NCBI GenBank assembly: GCA_963995505.1
Contig: OZ023192.1
Span: forward strand, 402,001 to 466,000
Direction: 5' to 3'
Source of the DNA: Hypericum androsaemum
Taxonomy: Eukaryota > Streptophyta > Magnoliopsida > Malpighiales > Hypericaceae
Length of the DNA stretch: 64,000 nucleotides
Below are positions 58,100-64,000 of this stretch, piece by piece (position 1 is the stretch's first letter; each line of letters begins with the position of its first letter). The notes beneath the pieces were generated by a model. The model was not told where the DNA came from. It did no database searches and worked only from the letters and a program-made list of their open reading frames with translations. Position numbers and translations under genes: made by a program.

Positions 58100-58934
58100 T
58101 AGCGGTGAGCATTCGGGATATCCCGATCCCAAATACCGAATATCGAAAATCCCGAATACCAAAATTCAAAAAAAATCCCTACCGATCCCGAACCGAAATA
58201 ATTTCGGGATATCCCGAATATCGAATTAATATTTCAGGATTATCCCAAAAATCCCAAAATTTTTCTATGAAGAGTAATAGATTACAAAATTTCCATGCTT
58301 CCTCTCTATGGGTGAAGAAACCGAGGCATAAATAAATAAACCATCGAGGAGATTATGGTGAAGAAATTCAGCTCAACTTCATCATCGAAGGAACCCAAGT
58401 CATGAACAAACTTTCCAGATCAATTCTACCTAATTTGAAAAAAATCTCCAAATTTAAAACTCTAATTTATTTTCGCAATTGGAAACCCTAATTTATTTAC
58501 AATACCTAACTTGGGAGAGTGAGGTGCGGCCGTGAGGTGGTGGTTCCGTGGAGCATGAGCTGGTGGCGCTGTGGCTTGTGGTGGTGGCCGGAACTTTGAT
58601 TTGTGGTGGTGACCGGAACTTGTGGAGGGGCAGAGAGGAAAGGAGAGGAGGGGAGAAGAGGAGAAGTGTTTTCTGGAAGTGGGAAAGTTGAGTGGGGTGG
58701 GATTTTTTTCATTATATATAGGTGGATAAAATTACACTATAATATTTTGGGATTTTCAGAATTACCAAAATAATACCGGTATATACTGAACCGATCCCGA
58801 ATACCGAAATTACCAAAATTTTCATAAAAATCTTACCGAATAAACTCCCGAATACCGAACTCCCGATTCCGAACTCCCGAATACCGAAACAATTTCGGAA
58901 TATCCCGAATACCGATCCCATTTGCTCACCCCTA
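58100..58934. mobile_element. hAT-type MITE with TAGSGGTGAGCA termini
   Basis: An 835-bp element with terminal inverted repeats TAGCGGTGAGCA on the left and TAGGGGTGAGCA (inverted) on the right, and a perfect 8-bp duplication CTATCGTC at 58092-58099 and 58935-58942. Both subterminal regions are dense in CCCGAATACCGA-type words in opposite orientations, so the element can fold back. The middle (58500-58710) is GC/CT-richer and might be acquired sequence. It is non-coding. Confidence 0.9.
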
Positions 58935-59138
58935 CTATCGTCAATCAAAATCAATGTGATTTCGGCATAAACTGACTTTTTTTAATCATATTTCTATTTT
59001 TAGGAAGATTTTTCAAAGAATCTCGGATTTTAGAAGTCGTAATTCTTGACGTGAATTTATTTAAGAGATGACTATTCAAATAATGTAAAAAAAGGCTACT
59101 CTCCATTTTGAACTACAACTAGAACTAGAAGTGTGGCT

Positions 59139-59141
<3 letters not shown>

Positions 59142-59215
<74 letters not shown>
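59142..59215. repeat. (AT)n microsatellite, about 74 bp
   Basis: A long uninterrupted AT tract 75 bp upstream of the FolD start codon, in its promoter or leader. Confidence 0.95.
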
Positions 59216-59220
<5 letters not shown>

Positions 59221-59288
59221 GTTTTAGGAGCCTTATAAGTTTGTAACATTTTGAACTCAGGAAAGGGAAGAAGAGGAAGCGAAGCATA

Positions 59289-61362
59289 ATGGTCTTAACG
59301 GACTGCTCCTCTTCCGCTACAGCTCGGCTCCTCGCCCTCACGCGGACCACCCTCCACCGAAACGGCGTCGTTCTTCCTCAGCGGTATCCGGCTCCGGCCT
59401 CGGTGGGTCCATTCTCCGGAAATAGCCTCGCCCTCCGCTGCTCCAACGATCGCCCACGACATTCTGTCGTTAAAGGTACTTGTTTACCGGCTCGCAACGC
59501 GTTTAGGCATTCAGTCGAACACCTGGTCTGCTGAGTTAGTGTAGTGATGAATTTCGCTCCTGGGTTGTTTTTGATCGGTCCCGGGAAGTGGGTGTGCTTG
59601 GAAGTGGTTCCCCAGTTGATAGTCCCTAATGGGTTCTTTTGGATGTCTTAAAGTCTCCAACTTTACTGGGTTAGGCATTTGGTCAAACACTTGGTGTGCC
59701 TGGGGTTCTCGGTGTGTGATTCCCGCACTTCATAATCACTGATGGGTTCCTTTATATGTGTTTAAATTCTCCAACTTCGTTGCTTTTTGTTTGTTCGAGA
59801 TGTCTGGTTTGGTTTCTTCGTGGCTGCAAGCCCCCTAGTTTGATTTGGTTCTTTGAGGACCTTTTAAGATGCTTATGATGAGGGTTCTTCATGATAATGC
59901 TACTGCTGCTTTTATTGCTATGTCTCGTGTGTGATGGTTCACATTGTCTTCATACGGTTCGAAAGTTCTGGCCTTTCTACTTTAGGCGCTCATTTGCTGT
60001 GGATTCTTTTGATTGGTTTTGATCTGTTGATGATCTTTTAGCAGCTTCTATTTCTGGTGAGACGACTGTAAAGGTTATTGATGGGAAACTGGTGGCAAAG
60101 CAAATCAGGGAGGAGATAGCCTCTGAGGTGTCGAGGATGAAGGATGCGATCGGGGTTGTCCCTGGCTTAGCGGTCATCTTGGTTGGGAGCAGAAAAGATT
60201 CCGCTACTTATGTACGAAACAAGAAAAAAGCTTGTGAATCAGCTGGGATCAATTCGATTGAAGTGCATTTGCCAGAAGATTCTACAGAGCAAGAAGTACT
60301 CCGGCATATTTCCGACTTCAATGATGATCCTGCTGTCCATGGAATCCTCGTCCAGTTGCCACTACCTTCTGTATGTTACTATCCTGCTGGACTTGCAATA
60401 ATGTACCCTGTTGCTGCGTGAAGCGAATTGCGAGAGTATGCATTGAACAACATGATTAGTTATCCTAATATTTTGATCTTTTTGTTCCTTGGCCAGCATA
60501 TGAACGAGCAAAATGTGCTGAATACTGTTTGCATTGAGAAAGATGTGGATGGTTTCCATCCACTGAACATTGGCTGCCTTGCCATGCGTGGAAGAGAACC
60601 ATTGTTTGTTCCTTGTACACCTAAAGGGTGCATTGAATTGCTGCATAGATATGGTGTTGAAATTAAAGGGAAGAGGGCAGTTGTGATTGGTAGAAGCAAT
60701 ATTGTTGGGATGCCAGCGGCTTTGTTGCTCCAAGTACTTTCTTTATCACCATAACTTGTTCCCATTTTCTACCTTGTCCATTTTTTTCTTTTCATCTATC
60801 GTTGTAACCAAGTAATATTTGTGATGTTTGATATTGGTAGCGGGAAGATGCTACGGTAAGTATTATCCATTCGGGGACCAAGAATCCGGAGGACTTTACC
60901 AGGCAAGCTGATATCATAATATCTGCCGTCGGGAAACCAAACATGGTGAGAGGAAGCTGGATTAAGCCCGGTGCAGTTATCATTGATGTCGGTATCAACC
61001 CAGTTGAGGTAAGAACACTTGTTTTGCTTGTCCTTTATCTCTTCTGATTCTCTTTGCTCCCTTCCATTTTGGTCATCTTCCTTGGAAGTTGTATATCTTG
61101 AAAATAGTCCTCAGTAGGAGTTCTTGGTATTGTCATATGGCCAACACAGTTCCTCTAATGAACCGGCTGTCTTAAAATTCATACATGGCAGGATACGACG
61201 AGCCCTCGAGGATACAAGTTGGTTGGAGATGTCTGCTACGAGGAGGCTTGCAAAGTTGCTTCAGCCATCACCCCTGTTCCCGGTGGAGTTGGTCCAATGA
61301 CCATAGCAATGCTTCTCAGCAACACTTTAAGCTCCGCAAAGAGGACACACAACTTCCAATGA
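59289..61362 (+). CDS. FOLD4: Bifunctional FolD, plastid (5,10-CH2-THF dehydrogenase/cyclohydrolase)
   Basis: Converts 5,10-methylene-THF to 5,10-methenyl-THF (NADP+-linked) and then to 10-formyl-THF. Exons: 59289-59475, 60042-60370, 60497-60733, 60841-61008, 61192-61362; 1092 nt, 363 aa. Residues 1-about 65 are Ser/Arg/Leu-rich with few acids, like a chloroplast transit peptide (plastid FOLD4 type). Catalytic elements: [17 protein letters not shown] with Y119 and K123, [32 protein letters not shown], the NADP-binding [14 protein letters not shown], and [15 protein letters not shown] at the C-terminus. Intron 1 is 566 bp and separates the targeting sequence from the enzyme. A formate-THF ligase gene starts 1.9 kb downstream on the same strand. 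Confidence 0.94.
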
Positions 61363-63274
61363 CAGGTTTCTTCGACGTCATCGTCGATGTCAAGAAGGTA
61401 TTCCCGGCCATGGTGCTAGGAAGATTGGAAGTTTGAGGGTCACCATTGCCGTAGCAAGGTGTGACTTTAGGCGGGGAGATCGTTCTTGTTGAGCTATATT
61501 TGGAGGAAAGGCAAAGCAAGCTGTACCGACTACTTAAGTATGAAAAGGAGAGAAAGAGAAGTGATGTTGTGACATTAAACTGTTTGGGATTTTGGACTAC
61601 AAAGCAGTAAGTTCAATGAACGTCTATATACTTTGTCATTTCGAAATAAAGGAAAAAAAGATTTCACAGGGGCAAATAACTAAATGATGTTTCATATCTT
61701 TAGTTATTTGCCGCTCGTGAGATCAATTTTTTAATAGAAATTATCAAATATCTGAACGCCTATTAGATTTATTAATCTCAATTCGAAAAAAGATAAGGTT
61801 GGCACCTCACCTATTTCGAGATGGTTGACATTCTCCTTCATAAATGTCTTGATGGACTACATCGAACTCACATGCCTGTATCACAAACATGATCGATTCC
61901 ACCATCTTACTCTGCTATAAGTAGCTAACCTAAGAGGATCCAATCCATTTTCAGAAAAGCCAATCTCAATTCAATCCGGATCATTTTTATTCCTAGACAA
62001 TGAGCAGTGGATCTCGATCTGGATTTATAAACTAGTCCAGTCTATTATCATTCCCATACGAGAGAACTGGACTTCAATCTGGACCGCATAGATCCAAATC
62101 CAATCCAGTCTATTGTCATCCAGAAAGAATCGGAATCATAATTAGAGGTCAACTAATATAGAGTCCCGTCAACTTAGCAATACGTACTTTGTCGCGTTAG
62201 TGATGGAAACAGAGAGAAAAAAAAAATTGCCGCCACGTCATCAATGGAGAGTTTATAGACAATGATTTGCCGATCTATTATTTAGCTCATCCCAATTGGC
62301 AATTGCAAAAGCCACGTAAGCTTGATCCCAATCTCTTTCTAAGCTCTAGAGTCACAGACCACTTAGTCACAGCTCAGCTGTTACTAATTAGTGCTATATA
62401 AGTCGGAAACTACATGATATAGTTACAGTAAAGTTTTAGCATGGTGCATGATTTCATCAATAAAAAATTGATATTATATTTTCAAGAATTTTATAGAGTT
62501 CACATCTCTTTTATCTTATCAAAATTTTATTCGGCCCAAGTATTTTTGGTTAGTGCATTGAGCTACCATTCTCACCTTGTACGTTGTGCATAAAAAGAAA
62601 TGTGAAAAGTTAGATAGCTACTTTTGTCAACACATAGTTATGAGTTTATATATTATAAAAATGAGCACAATTTTTATATAAAAATGTAAATTTGTTCATA
62701 TTTTTCTAGAATTTGTACTCTAGAAAAATCAAGCTAATACTGAAATGAGTGAAAAATAAGTGATTTAAGATCATATATATACTCAGTTTCACCGCCAGTT
62801 CGGTTTGGGATAGCCATCGAATAAACTAACAATTTTTTATATTTAGTTGAGATTTTTCTTTTAATGTTTTAAGATTTAACTATTATATATATATTTATTT
62901 ATTTCCTTCTCAAATTTGGACCAGACCAATGGGAACAAGGAGAAGGTGGGAGAGGGTAAAGGTAAAGATCCTGCCAAATATTTTAGGACACGTCCAAAAT
63001 CTTACATCTTTTAGAATATAAAAACAAGAATTTAAATTCACCATAAAAAAAGTAAAAGTAAGAATTTGGGTCTAGACTAGAATTAAGCTGGGTCACAGAC
63101 ACCTCACTCTATCACTTTCTCTCCCACCTGACCTCATCCTCAAAGAACAAGAAGAGGAGGTGCAGCGAGACAGGGATAATAAAGAAGGCAAAGAGATTGG
63201 GTTGGACTCTACCAATTATTGTCGAGGACCCAGAAAAAGAGGGATACGAGGAAAGAGCAGGGAGGAGAAAGAGG
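61363..63274. other. Spacer between FolD and formate-THF ligase genes
   Basis: FolD 3' UTR on the left (AATAAA at about 61646). The block 61930-62130 repeats words such as 'caatccagtctatt(g/a)tcat', a diverged MITE-like piece without clear ends. The right end is the ligase promoter and leader. Confidence 0.45.
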
Positions 63275-63433
63275 ATGACGTATGCAGCGAGGAGGCTGGA
63301 GGATGTGAAGTCTCCGGTTCCGGCGGACATAGACATTGCCAACTCGGTGGAGCCGCTTCATATATCCGAGGTTGCCAAGGAACTCAATCTGGGTCCCCAC
63401 CATTATGATCTCTATGGCAAGTACAAGGCCAAG
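63275..63433 (+). CDS. THFS: Formate-tetrahydrofolate ligase, first exon only (runs off the window)
   Basis: The 53-residue first exon begins MTYAARRLEDVKSPVPADID and continues with IANSVEPLHISEVAKELNLG and HHYDLYGKYKAK, the highly conserved N-terminus of plant 10-formyl-THF synthetase. It ends at AAG|GTTTGA, in phase 0. The enzyme makes 10-formyl-THF from formate, THF and ATP; the plant enzyme is about 630 aa and cytosolic, so most of the gene lies beyond 64000. The ATG at 63275 is the first one giving the family N-terminus. It follows plastid FolD on the same strand. Confidence 0.9.
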
Positions 63434-64000
63434 GTTTGACCTTTATTTACCCTCTTTTGATCTCTTCCTAAAGTTTTCTGGGTCTCGGGTTCAAGACTCA
63501 CGAATGTGAAAAACACAACCATTGGGAGAGCCACTCCTAACATGTTAGGAGTTTGACATGCTCGACTCTGAAAATTAAAGCTTAGAAAAAGTTTGCTCAT
63601 TTTTTGACTTGTTAGGTTTGTCGTTTGAAGGTTTTAGACACTGCTTTTGGTATCTGCTGATGTGGATCTGGAACCCCCAAGTTTTCTTTTGTCGTTGTAG
63701 CTAATGGTTTTGTCGGTTGATTTTTTGTAATTGTCTCTGGCGAATTAGTTTGTCGGAGAGAATCCCACATCGAAATTGCGGAAAATCTAATTGGTATCAG
63801 AGCCAATTGCTCTAATGAGACCCATGGAAGATACGGAGATTCTAACTGTGTGTTTCTTATAAGAGGAATGGGATGTCATCAGCTTTCTCTTCCTTTACAC
63901 TGCGGATTGGTTCCTGGGTTTAGGGTTTTCTGAAATGTTTACTCTTTGTAGGAGCAATGCTACACTATAAGTGTGTTGATACGTAATGTCTGGGATGATT
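63434..64000 (+). other. First intron of formate-THF ligase (incomplete)
   Basis: Intron sequence running to the window end. It contains TTGGTATCAGAGCC at about 63791-63804, identical to the plant retroelement primer-binding site for tRNA-iMet, preceded by a GAGAATCCCACATCG word common at plant LTR ends. An LTR-element remnant in the intron is possible. Confidence 0.55.

Noticed and set aside
59096..59350. Minus-strand frame with a long Tyr-Ile repeat
   Set aside because: It is the translation of the (AT)n microsatellite.
63197..63274. Upstream in-frame extension of the ligase exon starting at a TTG
   Set aside because: There is no ATG in that part, and the family N-terminus begins at the ATG at 63275.

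Overview
This is a window of nuclear DNA from a flowering plant, most likely a eudicot. The evidence is AT-rich intergenic DNA, multi-exon genes with short GT-AG introns, plant-only families (dirigent proteins, DUF716, plant HUB2, PSA2, Mn-type MTP, plastid FolD) and many small plant transposons. The species cannot be fixed from the sequence. No full-length autonomous transposon, CRISPR array or rRNA/tRNA gene was found.

Layout: 1.2-7.8 kb (-) HUB2, a 19-exon histone H2B ubiquitin ligase. 9.7-10.6 kb (-) a DUF716/TMEM45-like membrane protein. 12.3 kb a Cassandra-type solo LTR. 14.8-16.2 kb (-) a retroposed LINE ORF1 fragment. 16.7-23.8 kb (+) two dirigent genes plus two broken dirigent pieces, with a probable solo LTR between them. 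27.6 kb (+) and 29.7-30.1 kb (-) two related small membrane-protein genes facing each other. 31.7-34.7 kb two long-TIR Mutator-like elements. 35.8-39.9 kb (+) a MUT9-like (MLK/PPK) protein kinase. 40.7-42.0 kb (+) the DnaJ-type zinc-finger protein PSA2. 43.0-45.3 kb (-) an Mn-type metal tolerance protein. 45.4-58.9 kb is transposon-rich: a 2.4 kb inverted-repeat block, hAT elements, a solo LTR, two LINE fragments and a Pack-MULE carrying a LEA_2 fragment. One small membrane-protein gene lies at 56.8 kb. 59.3-61.4 kb (+) plastid FolD, and 63.3 kb to the window end (+) the first exon of cytosolic formate-THF ligase.

Coding models for the spliced genes were built exon by exon from splice consensus, reading phase and remembered family sequence. 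The exon sums are multiples of three (HUB2 874 aa, MLK 659 aa, PSA2 197 aa, MTP 406 aa, FolD 363 aa), which supports them.

Functional themes: chromatin and light signalling (HUB2 and MLK, both histone-modifying families), photosystem I assembly (PSA2), Mn transport (MTP), extracellular phenoxy-radical coupling (dirigents), and C1-folate metabolism. The most notable point of layout is that FolD and formate-THF ligase lie head to tail, the same order in which these domains are fused in animal C1-THF synthase. The second theme is a set of small transposons whose target-site duplications can be read directly: 9 bp for Mutator-like, 8 bp for hAT, 5 bp for LTR and 12-17 bp for LINE elements.
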